Translations under genes and position numbers: made by a program
Source: Anaerolineae bacterium
Lineage (GTDB): Bacteria; Chloroflexota; Anaerolineae; Anaerolineales; Anaerolineaceae
Length of the DNA: 64,000 nucleotides
Assembly: GCA_013178095.1 (NCBI GenBank)
Contig: JABLXK010000007.1
Span: forward strand, 62,001 to 126,000
Direction: 5' to 3'
Notes under the pieces: generated by a model
The model's database searches: none
What the model saw: only the letters and a program-made list of their open reading frames with translations
Told to the model about the DNA's origin: nothing
In this document: positions 39,585 through 47,294 of the stretch, one piece after another
How the letters are laid out: the number at the start of each line of letters is the position of its first letter
Position numbering within the stretch: position 1 is the stretch's first letter

Positions 39585-40823
39585 GTGACGTCTATGCATA
39601 AACCTGACCTGATTTCGCGCGCTCGCGCTTTCATCAACACACCCAAAGGAGCCCAGGTCAACCTGTGGCTGGCCTATTTCATTTATTGGGCCGGGGCGGC
39701 GGCCATTTTGCCGTATATCAGCGTGTATTACGAGAGCGTCAACCTGAAAGGCACGCAGATCGGGCAGCTCAGCAGCATCCCGTTCTTCGTGTCTATGGTC
39801 AGCAGCATCATCCTGGCATTTCTTTCGGACGTTTCCAAAAAGCATAAACTGATCCTGCGGGTGTGCGCCGCGGCGATGATCGCGGTGATGGCGCTTTACC
39901 CCGCCGCGCGCAGTTTCCTGGCGTTTCTGCCGATCGTCTTCATGTATTCGGTCATCAACGCGCCCTTCACATCCATCATGGACCAAACCACCCTGACCGC
40001 GTTGGAAAATCCGGCGGATTACGGCAAGATCCGCGTGGGTGGCTCGATCGGCTGGGGCATCATGGTGCTGGTGACCGGCTTTCTGGTGGACAAACTGAAC
40101 CGGGGTTATGGGATTATTTTCTATATTTGCATTATCTTCCTGGTGATATTCCTGATCAATACCATCGGCATGCCGCAGGGGCACAAGATCGCGGTCAAGC
40201 CGGAAGAACGCCCCAACATCAAAATGGTTGGCGAGATGCTGCGCCAGCCGGGCATGCTGCCGGTGCTGTTATTGATCGCCATCTGGGGTATCGGCGAATC
40301 CGCCATCGGCAACTTCCTTTTTCTGCACATCAAATCGCTGGGCGGCAGTTCGACCTTGATGGGCATCGCCCTGTCCATATCACTGGTGGGCGAGATTGTG
40401 GCCTTTTCGATCGCCAACAAGATTTTAGCCAAGATCGGCCCCGGAAAAATGATGCTGCTCTCGTTTTTGGTGCTGTTTGCCTGGCTGTTCGGGCTTTCCC
40501 TGATCCGCAACCCGATCGCCATTCCTTTTTTCCAGGTCTTCGGGGGAGCGGGTTACGCGCTGATCCAGTCCGGCAGCGTGGCATTCGTGAACGAACGCGC
40601 GCCCAGGGAACTGGGCACCACGGCGCAGGCCATCCGCGGCGGGGTGCTCTCAGGGTTGGGGGTCGGCACCGGGGCGTTGATCAGCGGGGTGATTTACGAG
40701 GCTTCTGGTTCGGTGGTCCTGTTCCGCAACATGTCTTACCTGACCATCGCGGGTTTTGCGTTGGGGGTGGTGATGTATCTCAACAGCCGGCGGGACAAGA
40801 AATTAACCACAGATGAACACTAA
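39585..40823 (+). CDS. MFS transporter (MFS_1-like)
   Basis: 412 residues with about 12 transmembrane helices; AYFIYWAGAAAILPYIS at helix 1, ITLILAFLSDVSKKHKL-like loop after helix 2, and FTSIMDQTTLTALENPADYGKIRVGGSIGWG, which resembles the LacY/nucleoside-symporter-like MFS_1_like group. Substrate unknown. A GTG at 39585 fits AAGGGA 6 nt upstream; an ATG at 39594 is the alternative. 42 bp after the beta-CASP gene on the same strand. Confidence 0.88.
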   Translation: MTSMHKPDLISRARAFINTPKGAQVNLWLAYFIYWAGAAAILPYISVYYESVNLKGTQIGQLSSIPFFVSMVSSIILAFLSDVSKKHKLILRVCAAAMIAVMALYPAARSFLAFLPIVFMYSVINAPFTSIMDQTTLTALENPADYGKIRVGGSIGWGIMVLVTGFLVDKLNRGYGIIFYICIIFLVIFLINTIGMPQGHKIAVKPEERPNIKMVGEMLRQPGMLPVLLLIAIWGIGESAIGNFLFLHIKSLGGSSTLMGIALSISLVGEIVAFSIANKILAKIGPGKMMLLSFLVLFAWLFGLSLIRNPIAIPFFQVFGGAGYALIQSGSVAFVNERAPRELGTTAQAIRGGVLSGLGVGTGALISGVIYEASGSVVLFRNMSYLTIAGFALGVVMYLNSRRDKKLTTDEH

Positions 40824-40900
40824 CTTTTTACGTGTCGGATAATTGGACCTCCAGCCGAGATCCTTCACCCCTTACGGGGTTCAGGATGACATCCAAAAAA
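40800..40900. repeat. Dispersed repeat fragments in a convergent gap
   Basis: TTAACCACAGATGAACAC (40803-40820) spans the transporter stop, followed by CCGAGATCCTTCACCCC with a GGGGTTCAGGATGACA arm at 40855-40892. Both belong to the dispersed families seen at 1.3-1.5 kb. Confidence 0.6.
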
Positions 40901-40920
40901 TCCCCGCACTTCCGTCTGAT

Positions 40921-41928
40921 TTAATCCCGAATTAATGGCCACTGCAGCAGCAAATTGTCCAGCATGACCTGCAGATTGGCGTTATTCAAGCGCGCAAAGG
41001 AATGTTCCAGCGCACCCACGATCTGCGCGGCTTTGCGGCTGCCGGTGAGGTCGGCCAGGCGCTGAATCTCCCGGCGGTAGTCCAGGTTGGCCAGCGGCGC
41101 GGCTTCACCCAGAGAAGTCAACAGCACATCCCGCCAAAAGGACAACCAGTAAGTCAATTCAACGCGCAGTTCCCCTTTGGCTTCCGCGCGTTCGCGCGAT
41201 TTCACCAGCGATTCTGCGAAAACCAGCCGCTCCAGGCGTGAAAAACCCGTCAATTTCAGGCAATCCTCGAGGTACGCGCTACGGGCGGCCATCAGCGATT
41301 CATCCTCTGCCAGGCGCAGGGCGTATCCCGGCCGGCCGGCGGCGATGTGGGCGATCAACTGCGCGCGTTCGGGGTCCAATTGCCGGCGGGACTGCAATTC
41401 CAACGCCAGCGCCTCCAACGCCATCGGGCGCAGCCGCAACAATTCGCAGCGCGAGGTGATGGTTGGCAGCAGGTTTTCGGAATCGTCGGCCGTTGCCAGC
41501 AAGATCACGCGCGGGTTGGGTTCTTCCAGTGTTTTCAGCAAAGCGTTCTGGGCGCTGTCATTGGCTTCTTCAAACCGCAGCAGCAGCGCGATGCGGTAAC
41601 CGCCCTCGTAAGGGGCCAGCGAGAGCATGTGCTGCAATTCGCGCACCTGCTCCACTTTCAAGGTATCCCCTTCCCGTTCGGATTGCAGGATATTCAAGTC
41701 CGCGTGCTGCATGTTTTCGATCTGGTGGCAGACGCGGCATTCTCCGCAGGGAATGCCGGGGGCAGTCGGCTGTGGGCAGTTGATGGCTTGCGCGAAGCGC
41801 AGCGCCAGGCTGCGCCGGCCCACGCCGCGCGGGCCGCTGAACAGGTAAGCATGCCGCAGGCTGCCGCTCACCAGGTGCTGTTGCAGCATCTCCACAGCCC
41901 AGTCGTGTCCCATCAAGTCCCAGCTCAT
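40921..41928 (-). CDS. holB: DNA polymerase III delta-prime subunit
   Basis: Clamp-loader subunit. MSWDLMGHDWAVEMLQQHL at the start, a degenerate P-loop SGPRGVGRRSL in which Arg replaces the catalytic Lys (as expected for the inactive delta-prime), a four-Cys zinc module (CPQPTAPGIPCGECRVC), NALLKTLEEPNPRVILLAT and TITSRCELLRL. 335 residues. The frame continues upstream through a 12-bp tandem repeat, but the start at 41928 is fixed by a good promoter with TACAAT 7 nt before it; leaderless. Confidence 0.9.
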   Translation of the reverse strand: MSWDLMGHDWAVEMLQQHLVSGSLRHAYLFSGPRGVGRRSLALRFAQAINCPQPTAPGIPCGECRVCHQIENMQHADLNILQSEREGDTLKVEQVRELQHMLSLAPYEGGYRIALLLRFEEANDSAQNALLKTLEEPNPRVILLATADDSENLLPTITSRCELLRLRPMALEALALELQSRRQLDPERAQLIAHIAAGRPGYALRLAEDESLMAARSAYLEDCLKLTGFSRLERLVFAESLVKSRERAEAKGELRVELTYWLSFWRDVLLTSLGEAAPLANLDYRREIQRLADLTGSRKAAQIVGALEHSFARLNNANLQVMLDNLLLQWPLIRD

Positions 41929-41935
41929 GCCTGCC

Positions 41936-41964
41936 ATTGTAGCCGATGGCACTCGATTTGACAA
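41936..41964 (-). promoter_or_regulatory. holB promoter giving a leaderless transcript
   Basis: On the minus strand TTGTCA (41964-41959), 17-bp spacer, TACAAT (41941-41936), then 7 nt to the ATG at 41928. The best-supported example of the leaderless pattern in the window. Confidence 0.75.
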
Positions 41965-41971
41965 ACCCAAC

Positions 41972-42019
41972 CGTCCTTCCAAGCGTCCTTCCAAGCGTCC
42001 TTCCAAGCGTCCTTCCAAC
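41972..42019. repeat. Four 12-bp tandem repeats between divergent holB and pepT
   Basis: CGTCCTTCCAAG repeated four times in head-to-tail order, the last unit ending in C. Starts 8 bp upstream of the holB -35 and about 25 bp upstream of the pepT -35. Confidence 0.9.
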
Positions 42020-42043
42020 CGCAAGTCCAGCCGCTTTCTTCGC

Positions 42044-42072
42044 TTGCGAATTCATTCAAGTGAGGATAAGAT
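42044..42072 (+). promoter_or_regulatory. pepT promoter
   Basis: TTGCGA (42044-42049), 17-bp spacer, TAAGAT (42067-42072); 31 nt to the pepT ATG with AGGAG between. Confidence 0.6.
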
Positions 42073-42103
42073 ACACTCACAAACGCAACAGGAGCAAATC
42101 AGC

Positions 42104-43336
42104 ATGACGGATGTATTGGAGCGGTTCCTCCGCTATATCAAGATCGACACGCAATCGGACGACAGCATCTCCGACCGCACGCCTACCACGGAAAAACAGT
42201 GGGATCTGGCGCGCTTGCTGGAAAAGGAAATGAAAGAACTCGGTTTGGAGGATATCAGGCTCAACGAGCAATGCTTCCTCACCGCCTGCCTGCCGGCCAA
42301 CACGCAGAAGAGTCTGCCGGTGATCGGATTCCTGGCCCACCTGGATACCAGCCACGATTTCTCCGGTGAAAACGTCAAAGCCCAGCTCATCGAGCAATAC
42401 GACGGCAAGGATATCCCGCTCAAGGGCAAAGCCGGCATGCAGCTCTCACCGCGGGAATTTCCTGAGCTGCTCAATTTCGTTGGTCAGACCCTGGTTACCA
42501 CTGACGGCACCACCTTACTGGGCGCGGATGACAAAGCCGGCATAGCCGAAATCATGGCAGCGCTGACGCACCTGGTCAATCACCCCGAGATCAGGCATGG
42601 AAAGATCATGGTGGCATTCACTCCCGACGAAGAGACCGGCTACGGCATTACCCATTTCGATGTCAAGGGCTTCGGGGCTGATTTCGCCTACACTGTCGAC
42701 GGCGGCAAGCTGGGCGAGCTGGAGTTTGAGAACTTCAACGCTTCGCGTGCATTCGTGGATGTGCACGGCAAGTCCGTCCACCCGGGCGACGCCAAAGGCG
42801 TGATGGTGAACGCCCAGCTGGTTTTCATGGAGTTCAACGCCATGCTGCCAGTCGAGCAGCGCCCTGAATACACGGCGGAGCGGGAAGGCTACATCCACCT
42901 GTGGAAGATGTCCGAAGGCAGCGTGGAACACGTGCAGGGCGTTTTCCTGATCCGCGATCACGACGCGCAGAAATTCGACACCAAGCAAAAGCTGATGCAG
43001 GAGTGCGCCGATTTCATCAACAAAAAATACGGCGCGGGGACGGTGGAAGTGCGCTTGGAAGAGCAATACCGCAATATGCGCGAAGTGCTGGAGCCGGTTT
43101 TCCACGTGGTGGAAACCGCCAAACAAGCCATGCTGGAATTGGGCATCACCCCCATCATGAAACCCATCCGCGGCGGCACGGATGGCGCGCAGCTTTCCTA
43201 TATGGGATTGCCGACCCCCAACTTATTCACCGGCGGATTCAATTTCCACGGGCCGTACGAGTTCCTCAGCGTGGAAACCATGGAAAAGTCGGTGCAGGTC
43301 ATTTTGAAGATCATTGAGCTGTACGCAAGCCGTTAA
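42104..43336 (+). CDS. pepT: Peptidase T (tripeptide aminopeptidase)
   Basis: M20 zinc aminopeptidase specific for tripeptides, cytosolic. 410 residues, the normal length. Zinc ligands and catalytic residues: AHLDTSHDFSG, LGADDKAGIAEI, FTPDEETGYG, YTVDGGKLGELEFENFNA and PIRGGTDGAQLS. ATG 42104 follows AGGAG; the longer frame upstream reads through the 12-bp tandem repeats and is rejected. Confidence 0.95.
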   Translation: MTDVLERFLRYIKIDTQSDDSISDRTPTTEKQWDLARLLEKEMKELGLEDIRLNEQCFLTACLPANTQKSLPVIGFLAHLDTSHDFSGENVKAQLIEQYDGKDIPLKGKAGMQLSPREFPELLNFVGQTLVTTDGTTLLGADDKAGIAEIMAALTHLVNHPEIRHGKIMVAFTPDEETGYGITHFDVKGFGADFAYTVDGGKLGELEFENFNASRAFVDVHGKSVHPGDAKGVMVNAQLVFMEFNAMLPVEQRPEYTAEREGYIHLWKMSEGSVEHVQGVFLIRDHDAQKFDTKQKLMQECADFINKKYGAGTVEVRLEEQYRNMREVLEPVFHVVETAKQAMLELGITPIMKPIRGGTDGAQLSYMGLPTPNLFTGGFNFHGPYEFLSVETMEKSVQVILKIIELYASR

Positions 43337-43408
43337 TAAACATGCGGGATCATCACAACTGTTCCGCTTAAAAATAGAATAAGGAAATGGTGTTCAGGGT
43401 CAAATAAA

Positions 43409-44374
43409 ATGGATTTTCAATTCAATTTCAAAAGAGCACTGGTTACAGGCGGAGCAGGATTCATTGGCAGCCATCTGGTCGAGGAATTGGTCAATCTGGG
43501 AGTGGATACGATCAGTATTGACAATTACTTCGCCGGTAAACACGAAAACCTGGCACACCTGAAAAATTTTCCAAACTTTCACGAAGTGGAATGTGATGTT
43601 ACCGATTTACAAGAACTGGACCGGCTGCTTCCCGGTGTTGAGGTCATCTTCCACGAGGCAGCATCTAAAAAAACGATCTGCATGCGCGATCCGCAAAAGG
43701 ACCTGCAGATCAATGGCGGGGGAACTCTCAATCTTCTACAGCTTGCCGTGAAACATGGGGTCAAAAAATTCGTCCATGCCTCAACCGGGTCGGTTTACGG
43801 AGAGCCGCAATTCACACCGCAGAATGAAACCCACCCCTTGAATCCTACATCCTACTACGGAGTATCTAAACTAGCGGGTGAACGTTACGTGAAAGTTTTC
43901 GAACATATGTATGGATTGAACACCACAGTGCTACGCTATTTTCATGTTTACGGCCCGCGGCAGGAATCCTCCGATGTGGGCGGCGTTGTTTCCATCTTTG
44001 CGCGCAGGATGTTAAGCGGACAGCCTATTTATATCTTTGGCGATGGCAGCCAGGAACGTTCCTTTACATACGTGAAAGATGTGGTGCGCGCCAATTTACT
44101 GGCTGCCGCAAAACCTGAAGCAGCCGGCAAAATTTTTAATTGCGCATCCGGTATCAAAGTGACCATCAAACAACTGGCGGAGATGGTTCAACAACAATTG
44201 GGAATTGACCACCAGGAGATCATTTACCAGGATTGGACACCCGGTGACATCAAGATTTTTGACGTCGATAATTCATTAATCCGTAAAACACTCGGGGTTG
44301 ATTTTCTGACCGATTTCAGCCAGGGATTAATGCAGACGATTGCGTGGTCTCGGGCATATTTTGAAGGGAAATAA
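43409..44374 (+). CDS. NAD-dependent epimerase/dehydratase (UDP-sugar epimerase type)
   Basis: Extended short-chain dehydrogenase acting on a nucleotide sugar. NAD motif TGGAGFIGSH at residues 13-22, VECDVTDLQEL, HASTGSVYGEP, catalytic YYGVSK and LRYFHVYGPRQ. 321 residues, close to the GalE/WbpP group. First gene of a plus-strand surface-glycan cluster (epimerase, GT2, acetyltransferase, flippase). Exact sugar unknown. Confidence 0.88.
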   Translation: MDFQFNFKRALVTGGAGFIGSHLVEELVNLGVDTISIDNYFAGKHENLAHLKNFPNFHEVECDVTDLQELDRLLPGVEVIFHEAASKKTICMRDPQKDLQINGGGTLNLLQLAVKHGVKKFVHASTGSVYGEPQFTPQNETHPLNPTSYYGVSKLAGERYVKVFEHMYGLNTTVLRYFHVYGPRQESSDVGGVVSIFARRMLSGQPIYIFGDGSQERSFTYVKDVVRANLLAAAKPEAAGKIFNCASGIKVTIKQLAEMVQQQLGIDHQEIIYQDWTPGDIKIFDVDNSLIRKTLGVDFLTDFSQGLMQTIAWSRAYFEGK

Positions 44375-44383
44375 CCAGGGCGT

Positions 44384-45331
44384 ATGTATAAAAACAAAAA
44401 AATTGCAGTGATTATTCCGGCAATGAACGAGGAAATCCTTCTTCCGTTGACTTTGAAAGGAATTCCGAAATATGTAGATCGCATCTTTGTGATCAATGAC
44501 GGCAGCACAGATGGCACGGCAGCTTTCCTAAGCAATTTCACTAAAAACAATAAAAGGCTCACGATCATCAGCCATGAAACCAATAAAGGCCTGGGGCAAT
44601 CGCTGATCGACGGGTATTGCGCCAGCCTGGCGGAAGAAGACATCGATTACTCGGCGGTCATGGCAGGCGACAACCAGATGCATCCGGATGACTTGCATAT
44701 CCTGCTGGACGCATTGATCGAAAGAGATCTGGATTACGTCAAAGGCAATCGCTTGCTGCACGCCAACGTAATTGAAAAGATGCCGCGCTATCGCCTGATC
44801 GGGAACGCTCTGCTGACCATTTTGACCAAATTCGCTACCGGCTATTACTTCATCATGGATCCACAGTGCGGATACACCGCTATCAAGAATACCGCCCTCA
44901 AAAAAATACCGATCAAGGAGATGAAAAAGGGATTTGGTTACAATGCTGATATCCTGTGCATGTTAAATATTCAGGGCTGCAAAGTAGATGATGTGGAGAT
45001 CAGGCCGGTATACGGTAATGAAAAAAGTAAGATCAAGTTGTGGAAATACATACCGGAAGTAAGCTGCCTGCTGATCAGGTTGTTCTTCCGCCGCTTGTGG
45101 AAGCGCTACATTGTCCGTGATTTCAATCCACTGGTTCTGTTTTACGGTTTTTCTTTTTTTCTGAGTATTTTTGTTGTTATTCCCCTGATTGTCAGATTCT
45201 TTGTTTTATACAACCGCTATGGTCAGGCACCTCAAACCACGCTGATCATCCTGGTCTTTGTCGCCTTCTTTGCATTTCAATCCATGCTGTTTGCCATCTG
45301 GATGGACATGGACTATAACAAACGCCGGTAA
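44384..45331 (+). CDS. Family 2 glycosyltransferase with C-terminal membrane helices
   Basis: GT-A enzyme of the dolichol-phosphate-mannose-synthase-like group: AVIIPAMNEEILLP at the start, FVINDGSTDGTAA, MAGDNQMHPDDLHILL and IMDPQCGYTAIKN. Two hydrophobic helices near 250-275 and 285-305 anchor it. Probably transfers a sugar to polyprenyl phosphate. 9 bp after the epimerase gene. Confidence 0.88.
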   Translation: MYKNKKIAVIIPAMNEEILLPLTLKGIPKYVDRIFVINDGSTDGTAAFLSNFTKNNKRLTIISHETNKGLGQSLIDGYCASLAEEDIDYSAVMAGDNQMHPDDLHILLDALIERDLDYVKGNRLLHANVIEKMPRYRLIGNALLTILTKFATGYYFIMDPQCGYTAIKNTALKKIPIKEMKKGFGYNADILCMLNIQGCKVDDVEIRPVYGNEKSKIKLWKYIPEVSCLLIRLFFRRLWKRYIVRDFNPLVLFYGFSFFLSIFVVIPLIVRFFVLYNRYGQAPQTTLIILVFVAFFAFQSMLFAIWMDMDYNKRR

Positions 45332-45376
45332 AGTTTTATTTGGGATAACCGATGTCTTCTGCCCGAGGAAAATGAA

Positions 45377-45928
45377 ATGGAAAAAATCAGGCATATCGAC
45401 AAAAAAGAACTGCATAGTCTGAAAAACTATATTTGGAATGGTCTTTTTTATCTGCTTTACGGTTTTTTTAAAAACCTGTCCTTTCCCTTGTGCAACTATC
45501 TGCGATATGGCTGCCTGATTCTCTTTGGAGCCAAAATTAAAACCGCTGCCATCGGCGAGGGGGTTACGGTTTTTTGCCCCTGGGATTTGACAGTCGGCGC
45601 CAATACCACTATCGGCGCCCGCTGCACCCTGACCGCCTACGGTGGGTTGAAGATCGGAAATGATGTCCGTATTGCCCCCAACGTGATGATCATGACCACC
45701 GACCACGCTTACGCGGACGCCAAAACACTCATCCGTAACCAGGGTTTCAAATTGGGATCGGTGGAAATCGGCAATGATGTCTGGCTGGCAGCCAATGTGG
45801 TAATCGTGAAAGGAGTCCGTATCGGTGATGGTGCTGTCATTGGCGCCAATTCGGTCGTAGCGGATGATATTCCTCCCTATTCCATAGCAGTTGGATCCCC
45901 CTGCAAAGTTATCGGCAGCCGGAAATAA
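45377..45928 (+). CDS. Hexapeptide-repeat acyltransferase (LbetaH)
   Basis: A 183-residue acetyltransferase of the WcaF/maltose-acetyltransferase type. Hexapeptide turns include IGEGVTVFCPW, VGANTTIGARCTLTA, IGNDVRIAPNVMIMTTDH and VEIGNDVWLAANVVIVKGVRIGDGAVIGANSVV; the catalytic His is in TTDHAY. Probably O-acetylates a glycan unit. GAGGAAAATG precedes the ATG. Confidence 0.9.
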   Translation: MEKIRHIDKKELHSLKNYIWNGLFYLLYGFFKNLSFPLCNYLRYGCLILFGAKIKTAAIGEGVTVFCPWDLTVGANTTIGARCTLTAYGGLKIGNDVRIAPNVMIMTTDHAYADAKTLIRNQGFKLGSVEIGNDVWLAANVVIVKGVRIGDGAVIGANSVVADDIPPYSIAVGSPCKVIGSRK

Positions 45929-45950
45929 TCCTTTCTCCTTGTCCTAATTT

Positions 45951-47288
45951 ATGAAACGCTTCACTGAAAAACTGCTCGCATTCCTCGAAAAGTTGAATCC
46001 GGAAATATTCAGGAAAATAAAAGCATCCATGACCAGCCGCCTGGGTCAGGGGTTTTCCTGGAACATGTTGAGCCTGGTCATTCTGGCAGCCAACGGATTC
46101 TTGATGAATGCCCTGATCGTTGCCACGCGGGGTGAGGAAGCTCTGGGGGTTTTCAACCAGGTATATGCCATCTATCTGATCTTTTCCCAAGTGGTCGTCT
46201 TTGGGCTGCATCATTCCGTGCTGCGACTGGTATCCGTGAACGAGAAGGATCGTGATTATTGTTCAGAAATCACCATTTCCGCGCTAATCCTGATCACGCT
46301 GATCTCAATTCCGGCAACGATCTTGAGTATGCTGCTGATCAAACCGATCAGCAACTTTTTAGACAGCCCGGATGTGATTGCCGGTTTGTTTTACACACTG
46401 CCGAGCCTATTCTTTTTCTCGATCAATAAAGTACTCATCAACGTACTGAACGGATTAGATGAAATGAAGACCTTTTCCTTCTTCCGTTCGCTGCGCTATG
46501 TTCTTTTGCCAGTTATTATCCTCATCATCATTGTCTTAAAACTGGACAGCCGCTATATTTCGCTTTCGTTGAGTATTTGCGAATTTATATTATCCATCTG
46601 GCTGTTTGTCTTTATTTTTCCCAAGGTCCTGCCGTTTGCACGCCAGACCCATTTCAAGGAATTATCAAAGGAACATCTCTCCTTTGGCTATCGGGGTTTC
46701 CTGAGCGGTTTATTGATCGGCATCAACACCAAAATAGATGTCTTGATGATCGGCTCATTTATGACCGACACGCACGTGGGCATCTACAGTTTCGCGGCCA
46801 GCCTGGCGGAAGGATTATACGAAATCACCGTAGTAGCCCAATTGACCCTGAATCCCCTGATCGGAAAAGCATTCGCAACCAACGATAACAAGGGAATTGA
46901 AACCCTATCCAGGGAATTCAAAAAAATGTTCTATCCGCTGATGATTTTCTTTGGCGTCCTTTCCATCGCGCTTTATCCATTGGTCGTGAAATTATTTGCC
47001 AATCCGGGATACTTGATTGATAGCTGGATTATCTTCAGCGTCATTGTCATCGGTGTGGTTATAAACTCCGGTTATGGAGCGATGCAAGGGCTGATCATGC
47101 AGGGCAACCGCCCCGGTCTGTATACCTTCTTCATTTTCGCGCTGGTGATTGGAGATGCTTTAATGAACCTGATCGCCATCCCGACCATGGGGATCATCGG
47201 TGCAGGATTGGTGACCATGGTCACTTATATCCTCAGCATGGTTTACCTGATAAGGATCAGTAAAAAAGAATTTTTCATCAATCTGTGA
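45951..47288 (+). CDS. Polysaccharide flippase (Wzx/MATE-like)
   Basis: A 445-residue membrane protein with about 12-14 hydrophobic helices of the oligosaccharide flippase superfamily: GFSWNMLSLVILAANGFLM near the start, LSFGYRGFLSGLLIGINTKIDVLMIG in the middle, and repeated small-residue helices after. Would flip lipid-linked glycan across the membrane, last step of the four-gene cluster. No Shine-Dalgarno; 22 bp after the acetyltransferase. Confidence 0.85.
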   Translation: MKRFTEKLLAFLEKLNPEIFRKIKASMTSRLGQGFSWNMLSLVILAANGFLMNALIVATRGEEALGVFNQVYAIYLIFSQVVVFGLHHSVLRLVSVNEKDRDYCSEITISALILITLISIPATILSMLLIKPISNFLDSPDVIAGLFYTLPSLFFFSINKVLINVLNGLDEMKTFSFFRSLRYVLLPVIILIIIVLKLDSRYISLSLSICEFILSIWLFVFIFPKVLPFARQTHFKELSKEHLSFGYRGFLSGLLIGINTKIDVLMIGSFMTDTHVGIYSFAASLAEGLYEITVVAQLTLNPLIGKAFATNDNKGIETLSREFKKMFYPLMIFFGVLSIALYPLVVKLFANPGYLIDSWIIFSVIVIGVVINSGYGAMQGLIMQGNRPGLYTFFIFALVIGDALMNLIAIPTMGIIGAGLVTMVTYILSMVYLIRISKKEFFINL

Positions 47289-47294
47289 TATTTT

